A DNA stretch of 38,812 nucleotides from Anaerosalibacter massiliensis (GTDB lineage: Bacteria > Bacillota > Clostridia > Tissierellales > Sporanaerobacteraceae). The position numbers and the translations under genes are program-made. Position 1 is the stretch's first letter; each line of letters starts with the position of its first letter. The notes below the pieces were generated by a model that saw nothing but the letters and a program-made list of their open reading frames with translations, did not search any database and was not told the DNA's origin. Shown one piece after another: positions 23,847 to 31,636 of this stretch. The stretch is taken from contig CCEZ01000025.1 of assembly GCA_000751555.1 (NCBI GenBank), forward strand, positions 1-38,812, read 5' to 3'.

Positions 23847-25286
23847 TTAAACTAGCTCACCAGCAGCTGACTTTTCTTTTTCTTCTTTTGTCATACGTGC
23901 TATGGCAAGTCCTGTACCACTCAATAATATAACTAAAATAGGAGTAAGATAATTAAAAAATGCCCATTTTCCATATTGTAAAGTCTTAACTCCTAATATA
24001 GTAGTCATGAAAACTCCGCAAGTATTCCAAGGAATAAGAGCTGAAGTCAGCGTTCCTCCAGATTCTAATGCATTAGATAAAGTCTTTGGATGCAAACCTT
24101 GTTCCCTATATGCATTTGCATACATTCTACCAGGAACTACAACTGAAATATATTGTTCCGGCATAGTTACATTGCTAACAAAACAAGTAAGTATAGTCAT
24201 GGTTATAAGACCAGTAGCAGTTTTTATTCTTCTAAGTAATGTATTAACTATAACTTCTAATTGTCCTGTTTTCTCCATAATACCGCCAAACATCATAGCT
24301 AAAATCGTCAAAGATATAGAGTCCATCATACCGGATAACCCTCCAGCAGTAAGAAGACTATCTATAGTCTTTACCCCAGTTTCACTTATATAACCTGCAA
24401 AGCCAGCATCTAATAATTGTCCTAAATTTGAACCTTGAAATATAACTGCTTCAATAGCTCCTAAAATTATACCTATTGTTATGCCAGGAATAGCAGGCAT
24501 TTTAAAAGCTATACTGACTATTACAGCTATTGGTGGTATTAATAAAAATGGTGAGATATTAAAACTAGCGGAAAGTCCTTGTTGTATCGCATCTATAGCT
24601 GAAGTGTCTGCATTGACACCTTTAAAACGAATACCTATGATTAGATATAATACCAATGCTATTGCGTAAGAAATTAAAGTGGTAGGAAGCATAAATTTAA
24701 CATGGGTAAATACATCAGTTCCTGCCATTGCCGGCGCAAGATTCGTAGTATCTGAAAGTGGCGAAAGTTTATCTCCAAAGTAGGCTCCAGATAATATAGC
24801 TCCTGCTGCTATAGGAGCTGGTATACTTAGTCCTTTTGCAATACCCATAAGTGCAATACCTATGGTTCCTGCTGTTCCCCAACTAGTTCCTGTTGCCAGA
24901 GAAGTGATGGAACATATTATAGTAGTAGCTACTAAAAATATGGTAGGATTTAAAATATTAAGCCCATAATAAATCATAGTAGGAACTACTCCCGCTAAAA
25001 GCCAAGTGCCAATTAATATACCAATAATCGCCAAAATAATTATTGCCTGTAATGCTTGGTATATACCATCAAGCATTCCTTTTTCAATATCTTCCCAGCT
25101 ATAACCTATTTTAAGTGAAATAATAGCTGCAAAGATGGTTCCTATAAACATGGGAATATGGGGTTCAGCTTCAAATTTAGCTATACCTATTCCCATTACT
25201 AATACTAAAAATATAAGAGATAAAATAGCTTCATACAAATAAGGCTGTCTCACTTCCTTCGTTGTCACTTTATTACCATCATCCAT
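23847..25286 (-). CDS. nhaC: NhaC-type Na+/H+ antiporter
   Basis: Membrane protein of 479 residues with about eleven to twelve hydrophobic segments. NhaC marks are SLATGTSWGTAGTIGIALMGIA, GAILSGAYFGDKLSPLSDTTNLA and the late GGTLTSALIPWNTCGVFM, with the conserved Asp/Ser/Thr patch DKLSPLSDTTNLAP. Members exchange Na+ for H+ or couple amino or organic acid exchange (e.g. malate-lactate). The ATG at 25286 has AGGAG nine bases upstream; a TTG at 25295 overlaps that SD. A CcpA cre-like site lies 33 bases upstream. Substrate specificity is not certain. Confidence 0.9.
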   Translation of the reverse strand: MDDGNKVTTKEVRQPYLYEAILSLIFLVLVMGIGIAKFEAEPHIPMFIGTIFAAIISLKIGYSWEDIEKGMLDGIYQALQAIIILAIIGILIGTWLLAGVVPTMIYYGLNILNPTIFLVATTIICSITSLATGTSWGTAGTIGIALMGIAKGLSIPAPIAAGAILSGAYFGDKLSPLSDTTNLAPAMAGTDVFTHVKFMLPTTLISYAIALVLYLIIGIRFKGVNADTSAIDAIQQGLSASFNISPFLLIPPIAVIVSIAFKMPAIPGITIGIILGAIEAVIFQGSNLGQLLDAGFAGYISETGVKTIDSLLTAGGLSGMMDSISLTILAMMFGGIMEKTGQLEVIVNTLLRRIKTATGLITMTILTCFVSNVTMPEQYISVVVPGRMYANAYREQGLHPKTLSNALESGGTLTSALIPWNTCGVFMTTILGVKTLQYGKWAFFNYLTPILVILLSGTGLAIARMTKEEKEKSAAGELV

Positions 25287-25318
25287 AATAACCAACTCCT
25301 TTTTATATTTATTTTTAT

Positions 25319-25332
25319 AGAAAACGTTTTCA
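25319..25332 (-). promoter_or_regulatory. cre-like (CcpA) site before nhaC
   Basis: On the minus strand TGAAAACGTTTTCT matches the cre consensus TGWAANCGNTNWCA at 13 of 14 places. It sits 33 bases before the nhaC ATG, where a bound CcpA would hinder transcription. A second palindrome, ACTTTACGTAAAGT (25351-25364), lies just upstream and could be another operator. Confidence 0.5.
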
Positions 25333-25551
25333 TGGAAATACTATTATGTAACTTTACGTAAAGTATTCTGCCGCATTGTGAATAATCCTTCTTTTTTGAT
25401 GAGTTTAAATATTCTGTGTTTTTTTACTTAACTACTATGATACTTCATTATAATAATATTTTCAACATTTTTCTCAAAATATTTTTATCTTTTTATTAAA
25501 GTTTGTATGTGATTTATTATATCACGAATATTCTTTACTCTAAAGCTTTAG

Positions 25552-25580
25552 TTGATGTTTTAACTTTTTAATGCTAGAAT
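25552..25580 (+). promoter_or_regulatory. Sigma-A-like promoter of ppa
   Basis: TTGATG (25552-25557), a 17-base spacer and TAGAAT (25575-25580) lie 33 bases before the ppa start, giving a leader of about 25 bases that contains the SD AGAGGTG. The remaining stretch back to the nhaC promoter region (25365-25551) is AT-rich; it holds only a GTGAT / ATCAC repeat at 25509-25525. Confidence 0.55.
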
Positions 25581-25612
25581 ACCTTTATATATAGTATATG
25601 AGAGGTGATTTT

Positions 25613-26104
25613 ATGAATAAAATAGTAGAAGCTTTCATTGAAATACCTAAGGGTAGTAGTAATAAATATGAATATGATTTAGAAAGAAAAGTATTTGTTT
25701 TAGATAGAGCTTTATTTTCTCCTATGTACTACCCTGCTGATTATGGATTTGTGCCATATACTTTAGCAGAGGATGGAGATCCATTAGATATTATGGTTAT
25801 AATGTCTAATCCTACTTTCCCAGGATGCTTAATTGAATCACGAGTGATAGGTATGTTTCTAATGGAGGATGAAAAAGGAAAAGATGAGAAGATAATTTCT
25901 GTACCTGTTAGTGATCCAAGATATGAAGATATACAAACTATAGAAAATATGGGAGCCCATTTAAAAAAGGAATTTGAACATTTTTTCTCTGAATACAAAC
26001 AATTAGAAGGAAAGGAAGTCCATGTAAAAGGCTGGGCAGGAGTAGAAGAAGCTTTAAAAGCTATTGAAACTTCTAAAGAAAATTTCAAAAATAAAAACCT
26101 CTAG
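25613..26104 (+). CDS. ppa: Inorganic pyrophosphatase, family I
   Basis: Soluble pyrophosphatase of 163 residues. Family I marks are VEAFIEIPKGSSNKYEYD, MYYPADYGFVPYTLAEDGDP followed by LDIMV (the metal-binding DGDPLD), and VSDPRYEDI. The enzyme hydrolyses PPi to drive biosynthesis. The start ATG 25613 is chosen because AGAGGTG is six bases upstream; an ATG at 25598 lies before the SD. The 3' end overlaps the convergent tlpA-like gene by four bases and lies within a terminator stem. Confidence 0.94.
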   Translation: MNKIVEAFIEIPKGSSNKYEYDLERKVFVLDRALFSPMYYPADYGFVPYTLAEDGDPLDIMVIMSNPTFPGCLIESRVIGMFLMEDEKGKDEKIISVPVSDPRYEDIQTIENMGAHLKKEFEHFFSEYKQLEGKEVHVKGWAGVEEALKAIETSKENFKNKNL

Positions 26105-26119
26105 TCTCTACTAGAGGTT
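26096..26119. terminator. Bidirectional terminator shared by ppa and the tlpA-like gene
   Basis: Arms AACCTCTAGT / ACTAGAGGTT (10 bp, perfect) with a 4-base loop. An A-run on the left and a T-run on the right allow use on both strands. Both stop codons lie in the same stem arm (TAG at 26102-26104 on plus, 26101-26103 on minus), so the stem is coding sequence for both proteins. Confidence 0.8.
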
Positions 26120-26697
26120 AATTTTTCTATTATAGCTTTAAATTCTTCTATGTCTTTATCCATGCCCGAAGTACCTTCCTTAGGTTTCATAAGAAAATTT
26201 CCTTTGTTATCTATAAAAAAAGCTGTCGGGGTAGATTGAGCAAATTCTATAAGTTTATAAATATAATCTTCGTCTGGAACTATATTATTAAATTCTATTT
26301 CTATAGTATCGACGACTTTTTTAGCTGCAGCTTCATTTACTTCCCCATCTATTACAATTCCTAAGACATTTACTCCACTATCTTTATATTCTTTATGTAT
26401 TTTGTTTAAAGCTTCTAATTCTGTAATACATGGTGAACATGTACTTTGCCACATGGGAACAATAGTCAATTCATAGTCATTGAATACCTTATCTGTTATT
26501 TCCTCACCTTTTAAATTATTTAATTTAAACTCTGGAATTTTTTTGCCAACTATTGAGTTTTGCTCATCTTTTCCTATTTCTATTTCATTTATTTTTTTAG
26601 GTTTTTCTTTGTTTCCTCTATAAAGGGAAAATATACTTAAGACTATTACCAATACTGTTGCTATTATGCCTACTATTTTCTTATTCTTTTCCTCCAA
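26101..26697 (-). CDS. TlpA/ResA-like membrane-anchored thioredoxin-fold protein
   Basis: Protein of 198 residues with an N-terminal membrane anchor (about 8-26, VGIIATVLVIVLSIFSLY) and an extracellular thioredoxin domain with the redox motif C-S-P-C in MWQSTCSPCITELEALNKI. The cis-Pro loop is AQSTPTAFFIDNKGNFL. Such proteins reduce or exchange disulfides outside the membrane, for example in cytochrome c maturation or spore formation. The start is TTG with GGGGG seven bases upstream. No partner such as CcdA or cytochrome genes is nearby, so the target is unknown. The SGNH esterase gene lies 18 bases upstream, so the two may be co-transcribed. Confidence 0.87.
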   Translation of the reverse strand: MEEKNKKIVGIIATVLVIVLSIFSLYRGNKEKPKKINEIEIGKDEQNSIVGKKIPEFKLNNLKGEEITDKVFNDYELTIVPMWQSTCSPCITELEALNKIHKEYKDSGVNVLGIVIDGEVNEAAAKKVVDTIEIEFNNIVPDEDYIYKLIEFAQSTPTAFFIDNKGNFLMKPKEGTSGMDKDIEEFKAIIEKLTSSRD

Positions 26698-26715
26698 AAT
26701 AATCCCCCTTTATTT

Positions 26716-27363
26716 TTATTTAAATATTTCATTTTTTATATATTTAGCCATTTCTTTTCCTAAGACTCTATGACTTTCTGGATCTAGATGCAATCCATCT
26801 ATTTTACTAGTTTCAATTATTTTTGATGAATCTAGCAAATGGCACTGTTCATTAAGCACTCTATTAAATTCTTGGGAAAACTGTTTGCTTTTATCTGCTG
26901 TCTTTTCAGCAATAGGGAGTAAATAAGGAGAATCTTTCACTTCTGATGGAATAAATATTGGTGGAGGTATTATGACTAATATTTCTGGCGAAGCCATTTT
27001 GGGCCCCGTTTCACTTTTCTTAATAATATTTATTAACATCTCCACACTTTCAGCTATTTCATAAGAGGTTACAGAAAATCTATATTTTAAATCATTGCTT
27101 CCTAGAAATAACACTACTAAGTCTATAGGTTTATGAGTATGTAAACAAGGTAATAAATATGTTTTTCCATTTCTATAATCTCCCTTTACTGGATCATCCC
27201 ATACAGTAGTTCTTCCATTTAAACCTTCTGGTATTATATCAAAATTATTCCCTAGTTCCTTTTGCAATACACTAGTCCATCTTATTTCTTTAGGATATCT
27301 ACCTGAGCCATCAGGATTATATCCCCAAGTATTTGAATCTCCATAACAAAGTACTGTTCTCAT
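26716..27363 (-). CDS. SGNH/GDSL-family hydrolase, arylesterase-like
   Basis: Cytoplasmic-type protein of 215 residues without signal peptide. The four SGNH blocks are visible: S10 in CYGDSNTWGYNPD, Gly in PEGLNGRTTVWDD, N90 in LFLGSNDLKYRF, and D189/H192 in IDGLHLDPESH. The GDSNTWG start and the WDDP segment are like the octameric arylesterase/acyltransferase group (Mycobacterium type). The natural ester is unknown. SD is GGGG, seven bases before the ATG. It has its own upstream gap and precedes the tlpA-like gene. Confidence 0.87.
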   Translation of the reverse strand: MRTVLCYGDSNTWGYNPDGSGRYPKEIRWTSVLQKELGNNFDIIPEGLNGRTTVWDDPVKGDYRNGKTYLLPCLHTHKPIDLVVLFLGSNDLKYRFSVTSYEIAESVEMLINIIKKSETGPKMASPEILVIIPPPIFIPSEVKDSPYLLPIAEKTADKSKQFSQEFNRVLNEQCHLLDSSKIIETSKIDGLHLDPESHRVLGKEMAKYIKNEIFK

Positions 27364-27516
27364 TTTTTATCCCCTTTCTCATAAAGTAAAACTCTTTTAA
27401 ATAATTATATCATTAAAAGTCAATTTTTTTGTTTATACCCTTTAATGATTAATATATTTAAAATTGGAACATAATAATTGAAAGAGATTTTAATATATAT
27501 TATGAGAGGAGATAAA

Positions 27517-27771
27517 ATGGAAAACTTAAAATCTGTTAATGAAATGATAAATCAAACTAAAAAAATAGAAGAGAATAATTTTAACAATTTGGAACATCTA
27601 ACAAGTATGGAAATACTCCTAACTTCTAATGACTATGCTAGAAGTAAAGATCCAAATATTTCAAGAACTTTTTATAGATTGCAAGAAAAAGCTGAAGATA
27701 TAAATACTCTAACAAAAGAACTTTTATCTAGCTTAGAAGATAAAACTAATAATCATGAAAGTATTCACTAG
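27517..27771 (+). CDS. Small helical protein, function unknown
   Basis: Protein of 84 residues from ATG 27517, preceded by GAGAGGAG. It is predicted to be almost all helix, polar and acidic, with no membrane segment and no Cys (NEMINQTKKIEENNF, FYRLQEKAEDINTLTKELL). The frame could start earlier at 27478, but the strong SD decides for 27517. I do not recognise the family. It stands alone on the plus strand, about 360 bases before the sigma factor gene; a functional tie to it is possible but not shown. Confidence 0.65.
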   Translation: MENLKSVNEMINQTKKIEENNFNNLEHLTSMEILLTSNDYARSKDPNISRTFYRLQEKAEDINTLTKELLSSLEDKTNNHESIH

Positions 27772-27806
27772 ATAATATACAGTTTATTGTTATATTTTTT
27801 CACATA

Positions 27807-27916
27807 GTATTAGTCTGCGAATTTTTTTTAGCGTAGTGCGAATTCAATGATTTTAAGTTATTAAGTCTTTCTTCCGAAAAAGTTTTAGAATTTTTTTTAA
27901 TCAGCAGACCTAATGC
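27807..27916. other. Long-range stem in a gene-free stretch, possible structured RNA
   Basis: The 360-base gap before the sigma gene contains a closing stem, GTATTAGTCTGC (27807-27818) with GCAGACCTAATGC (27904-27916): twelve pairs with one bulge and one wobble, around 85 inner bases. The inner part has the repeated motifs TGCGAATT and GAATTTTTTTTA. It could be a small RNA or a long 3' UTR structure of the 84-residue gene. No known RNA family is recognised. Confidence 0.3.
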
Positions 27917-27978
27917 TTAAAACTCTAAGTCTACATCCTTACCTTTAACTATATTAATTCTAATAGCACAATGTTAAA

Positions 27979-28022
27979 GCAAATAGAAATAAAAAATTAG
28001 CTAATTTTTTATTTCTATTTGC
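27979..28022. repeat. 44-base perfect palindrome upstream of the sigma factor gene
   Basis: Arms of 22 bases (GCAAATAGAAATAAAAAATTAG and its exact complement) meet without a loop. On the plus strand a TATAAT (28038-28043) follows 15 bases later, so the palindrome covers the place of the -35 of a probable promoter. It can be a terminator for transcripts from the left or an operator for the sigma gene. Confidence 0.6.
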
Positions 28023-28131
28023 GAAAACTATCACTACTATAATTAATGTAGTTTTGAATTTTCAATATTTTTTTATATTTTAAAAGGATTTTCTTATTAT
28101 TTGAAGAATAAAGTAGTGGTAGGTGATAAAA

Positions 28132-28980
28132 ATGAAAAATGCATATACTTATTCCTTCAAAAGTTTTGAAGAAAAGAAAAATGAAATATCTTCTAATAGA
28201 GATTTACTCATTTCTTATAAAATACATAAAAATATTCAAGCAAGAGATGAGCTTATTTTAAATAATATGGGGCTTATATACATAGTTGCTAAAAAAAGAA
28301 TGAATATAGCTTCATCATTTACTTTTGAAGATTTAGTTCAAGAAGGAACTATAGGAATGATGAAAGGAATAGAAAAATTTGATATAAATAAAAATACTAG
28401 TTTTTCCACCTACATATACTATTGGATAGTCCAACAAATAGATAGAGCCATTATAAACAATGGACATTTAGTTCGACTTCCTGCCTACATATGGGAAAAA
28501 ATTAATAAAATTAATAGTCTAGAAAATTCCTACAAATTTTTAGGAAAAGATTTAGATATGAATATATTATGCAATGAAATAAAAATAACTGAAGATGAGT
28601 ACAATGAAATCAATTATTATAGAAAAAAACACTATAGTTTCTCTTCCTTGAATACTTTCATAACAGTAGACAATGACAATTCTTATATAGAGCTTCAAGA
28701 CATTATTCCATCTAATAATACTTCTGTAGTAGAAAGCGTAATTTCCAAAGATTTAAAAGAAAACTTAAATAAAATACTATCTACTCTATCTTCTAGAGAA
28801 AAAGATGTTCTAGAACTTAGATTTGGTTTAAAGGGTCAAAAACCTAGTACTTTGCAGGAAATAGGAAATAAATACAATTTAACCAGAGAAAGAATTAGAC
28901 AAATTGAATCAAAAGCTTTAAAAAAAATAGAAAAAAACAACTATAAGACTTCTATTAAAGAATATTTAAACTATTCATAG
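28132..28980 (+). CDS. Sigma-70 family RNA polymerase sigma factor, alternative (group 2-like)
   Basis: Protein of 282 residues from ATG 28132 (SD AGGTGAT; the GTG at 28123 is part of it). Region 2 is complete: LILNNMGLIYIVAKKRM (2.1), FEDLVQEGTIGMMKGIEKFD (2.2), TSFSTYIYYWIVQQIDRAI (2.3/2.4). Region 3 is present but diverged, with an RLPAYIWEKINKI start. Region 4 has REKDVLELRFGL and the HTH TLQEIGNKYNLTRERIRQIE. Region 1.1 is missing, so it is not the housekeeping factor. Region 2.4 (QQIDRAIINNGHLVRLP) differs from SigA, so its -10 preference may differ too. No anti-sigma gene is adjacent. Confidence 0.88.
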   Translation: MKNAYTYSFKSFEEKKNEISSNRDLLISYKIHKNIQARDELILNNMGLIYIVAKKRMNIASSFTFEDLVQEGTIGMMKGIEKFDINKNTSFSTYIYYWIVQQIDRAIINNGHLVRLPAYIWEKINKINSLENSYKFLGKDLDMNILCNEIKITEDEYNEINYYRKKHYSFSSLNTFITVDNDNSYIELQDIIPSNNTSVVESVISKDLKENLNKILSTLSSREKDVLELRFGLKGQKPSTLQEIGNKYNLTRERIRQIESKALKKIEKNNYKTSIKEYLNYS

Positions 28981-28993
28981 CTATTATTTAATA

Positions 28994-29029
28994 ATTTAGT
29001 TCAGAAGATTTAAATCTTCTGAACTAAAT
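28994..29029. terminator. Bidirectional terminator, 36-base perfect palindrome
   Basis: Arms ATTTAGTTCAGAAGATTT and its exact complement meet at GATTTAAATC. It lies between the convergent sigma factor and M48 protease genes (14 and 8 bases from their ends) and can end both. Confidence 0.85.
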
Positions 29030-29036
29030 ATAATTA

Positions 29037-30281
29037 TTATGGAAGTTTGCCTTCATATTCATAATTCAAGGCAAAATTGACCCTCTCTTCACAAGATGGA
29101 TGGCTATAATACCAGAACTTATATATGCCTCCAGGTCTAGGTAACGATAGACTTCCTTCATGAAGTTTTACAAGAGAAGAAGCTGTAGCTTCTTTATTTC
29201 TTGACAATTCCAATTCAAATTTATCCGCTTCCCATTCCAAATGTCTAGAATATCCACTTAAAATTGGAGATGAAAAAAAGGTATAGAAATTTAAAACAAA
29301 TATCAGTAATGGCAAAGATGCAATACTATGCAGTTTTCTAAATCCAAAAGATTCAGAAGAACCTTTAAGTATCCAAAGACTAGTTTTGTTTAGTAAAAAT
29401 AATAATAGTATTGTAAACATTCCTCCTAATACTATCCCCTTCCAAATATGTCCTTTAACATAATGTCCTATTTCATGAGCAGTTATAGCTACTACTTCTT
29501 CTCTATCTAAATTATCTATAGTAGTATCCCATAATACTATTCTTTTAGATTTTCCTACCCCAGTCATATAAGCATTCATTTCCTTTGTATCTGTACTTTT
29601 ATCTACTTGATAAATATCTGCCTTTTCTATATCTGCTTTTTTAAGCAATTCTTTTATATCCCTTTCAAGTTTTTTATCTTCAATAGAACTATACTTATTA
29701 AAAATTGGATCAATATACATTGGAGTAATAAAACTTACAAATAAATAAATTGGTATAGATATAATACCTAGATACAGCCACCATCTATTAGGGCTTTTGT
29801 ATATAAGATAGAAAGGAAACCATCCAAATAACAATACTAAAATAGCATTTAACCCAAACCCTTTAAAAACTACTTCCATCCATCTTATAAAAGATTGATT
29901 AGAAAGTCCAAATTTATGTTTTACAATAAAACTTCCATAATAAGATATAGGTAAAGTTATTAAAAAATCTATTATTAAATACACAAATAAATATATACAT
30001 GTTTGAAATAAAAAACTATTACTTTTGGATTGAGCAAATAATTTTATTTTATTTGATAATCCTGTTGTTAAAAATAAAAATGGGATTAGAAAAGAAATTA
30101 TTAAATTCATAGCCCATATTCTTAAGCCAATTTTTCTATATACAAAAGCTTCTGACCTTGTTTCTGGATACTCTTCTTTTATATTCTCCATATTTTTATT
30201 TTCATTTATAAAAACCAACCCAATAAAAATAAGTAAAATTAGAAAAAACACTATAAAAAACCCTTTGATTTTACTATCCAA
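29037..30281 (-). CDS. M48 family zinc metallopeptidase, Ste24-like
   Basis: Membrane protease of 414 residues with about seven membrane segments. The zinc motif is H269-E-I-G-H273 in AITAHEIGHYVKGHIW; the third ligand is Glu 351 in SRHLEWEADKFEL. The segment NAYMTGVGKSKRIVLWDT is typical of Ste24/CAAX-prenyl-protease-like members. The full N-terminal membrane part (DUF3267-like CAAX protease 1 N domain) is present, not just the HtpX core. Bacterial members act in membrane protein quality control; substrates are unknown. The start is TTG with AAAGGAG upstream. Confidence 0.9.
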   Translation of the reverse strand: MDSKIKGFFIVFFLILLIFIGLVFINENKNMENIKEEYPETRSEAFVYRKIGLRIWAMNLIISFLIPFLFLTTGLSNKIKLFAQSKSNSFLFQTCIYLFVYLIIDFLITLPISYYGSFIVKHKFGLSNQSFIRWMEVVFKGFGLNAILVLLFGWFPFYLIYKSPNRWWLYLGIISIPIYLFVSFITPMYIDPIFNKYSSIEDKKLERDIKELLKKADIEKADIYQVDKSTDTKEMNAYMTGVGKSKRIVLWDTTIDNLDREEVVAITAHEIGHYVKGHIWKGIVLGGMFTILLLFLLNKTSLWILKGSSESFGFRKLHSIASLPLLIFVLNFYTFFSSPILSGYSRHLEWEADKFELELSRNKEATASSLVKLHEGSLSLPRPGGIYKFWYYSHPSCEERVNFALNYEYEGKLP

Positions 30282-30355
30282 TTTACCACTCCTTTTACAG
30301 TTAATATTATATAATATTGACCTTAACTAGTGTTTTATGCTTTTATATTATTAAA

Positions 30356-30389
30356 AATTTCTCCTATCTCCTATAAGACAGGAGAAATT
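30356..30389 (-). terminator. Terminator of the ybjQ-like gene
   Basis: A 10-base inverted repeat, AATTTCTCCT / AGGAGAAATT, with a 14-base loop, followed on the minus strand by TTTTT. It lies 18 bases past the stop. Confidence 0.65.
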
Positions 30390-30407
30390 GATTTAAGGTG
30401 AAAAAAT

Positions 30408-30722
30408 TTATTTGAATTTAATAGCTGTCCCTGTTGCTAATACTACTAAAGCAGAACCCTGTTGCATATTTGTAATAGAATATTGGATATTTAATACTCC
30501 ATCTGCTCCTAAATCTGATGCTCTTTCTTCCAATCTTTTTAAGGCCCTATTCTTTGCATCTGCTATCATTTCTGTATAACCTTTTAACTCTCCACCTGCA
30601 ATATTTTTGAAACCTGCTGCAAGGTCTTTTCCAAAATGTTTAGAAAAAACTACTTCACCATCTACTAAGCCTAATATATCTATTTCTTTTCCTGGAATAC
30701 TACTTAAATTCGTAAGTAACAT
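30408..30722 (-). CDS. YbjQ family (DUF74) putative metal-binding protein
   Basis: Protein of 104 residues from ATG 30722 (GGAGGG seven bases upstream; a frame start at 30737 lies in front of the SD). Family marks are LSSIPGKEIDILGLVDGEVV, IVGG-like IAGGELKGYTEMIADAKNRAL and DLGADGVLNIQYSI. YbjQ proteins form a pentamer-like beta ring and have been proposed to bind metal, without proven function. It is monocistronic. Confidence 0.9.
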   Translation of the reverse strand: MLLTNLSSIPGKEIDILGLVDGEVVFSKHFGKDLAAGFKNIAGGELKGYTEMIADAKNRALKRLEERASDLGADGVLNIQYSITNMQQGSALVVLATGTAIKFK

Positions 30723-30792
30723 AATATTTCCCTCCATATTTTTTATACTTTATACCCATGGAATATAATTTCAAATCAAGTATTTATTTAGT

Positions 30793-31626
30793 TTATAAAT
30801 CTACCTTATTCTCAAGAATATAACCTGTACTTAGGAAAGCAAATATAGTAATAATTATCATATAAATAGTAGATGCAATATTTATAAAGGACTTTCCTCC
30901 ACCAGACATTATCATACTTGAACCATTAAAACTCATATATTCAAAACTGCTAAATTCAAGATACCTTTCTACTATACTCTGGTTAACTAATTTAAATGTT
31001 GTTAAATCTAAATAATATGGAAAAACTTGAACTATCTTAACACCAATATAGCCTACTATAATATTTAGTACTAAAAATATAATAAACCACATTCCGCCAA
31101 TTTTCCTACTTCTAAATGTAACTCTACTAAGAGTCATTGAAAAATAAACAAGAGTTAAAGTCATTATCCAAATTATAAAATTAGATATGAATATTATTAA
31201 AATTTCTCTTAAAAACCCTATACTATTCAAACTACTAAATTCCATAACTACCTCACCTAGCACTACACCAGGCTTTGTCATTTTCATAATCATAAAAAAA
31301 ATATATAATGTTCCTATAATTCCTAACAAGATAAACCACATTAAAGCCACAATCATTTTTGCACCTACTATTTGCTTCCCTGTTAAAGGTAATGTAAATG
31401 TTAAATATCCTCTATCTTCATAAAGCTCTTTTTTAAATGAATTTACTATATATAAAAATGTTACTAAAAAAGCTCCAAACATTAACATAAAAGAACCAAG
31501 CATAAATGAAGTTTTCCCTTTATCCATGTAATTATATAATACTGTAGATATTATTAAAACTACAGCTATTATTCCTAAAATAACCTTATAAGTTCCTTTT
31601 ATCTCATATTTAATATACTTAACCAT
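30793..31626 (-). CDS. ABC-2 type transporter permease
   Basis: Membrane protein of 277 residues from ATG 31626 (AGGAG, 7 bases upstream), with about six hydrophobic segments. The motif DRGYLTFTLPLTGKQIVGAKMIVAL after the second segment is the coupling region typical of ABC-2 permeases with a YtrC/D-like architecture. It forms an exporter with the ATPase encoded just upstream; the start lies 10 bases after the ATPase stop. The substrate is unknown. Given the GntR regulator it may act in cell-envelope or peptide stress. Confidence 0.82.
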   Translation of the reverse strand: MVKYIKYEIKGTYKVILGIIAVVLIISTVLYNYMDKGKTSFMLGSFMLMFGAFLVTFLYIVNSFKKELYEDRGYLTFTLPLTGKQIVGAKMIVALMWFILLGIIGTLYIFFMIMKMTKPGVVLGEVVMEFSSLNSIGFLREILIIFISNFIIWIMTLTLVYFSMTLSRVTFRSRKIGGMWFIIFLVLNIIVGYIGVKIVQVFPYYLDLTTFKLVNQSIVERYLEFSSFEYMSFNGSSMIMSGGGKSFINIASTIYMIIITIFAFLSTGYILENKVDL

Positions 31627-31636
31627 ACCATCACTC

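Noticed and set aside
24007-24393. 128-residue plus-strand frame opposite nhaC
   Set aside because: Antisense of an intact transporter with no SD and no recognisable protein pattern.
25508-25526. CRP/FNR-type site (TGTGA ... TCAC) between nhaC and ppa
   Set aside because: The half-sites are nine bases apart instead of six and the second arm is incomplete.
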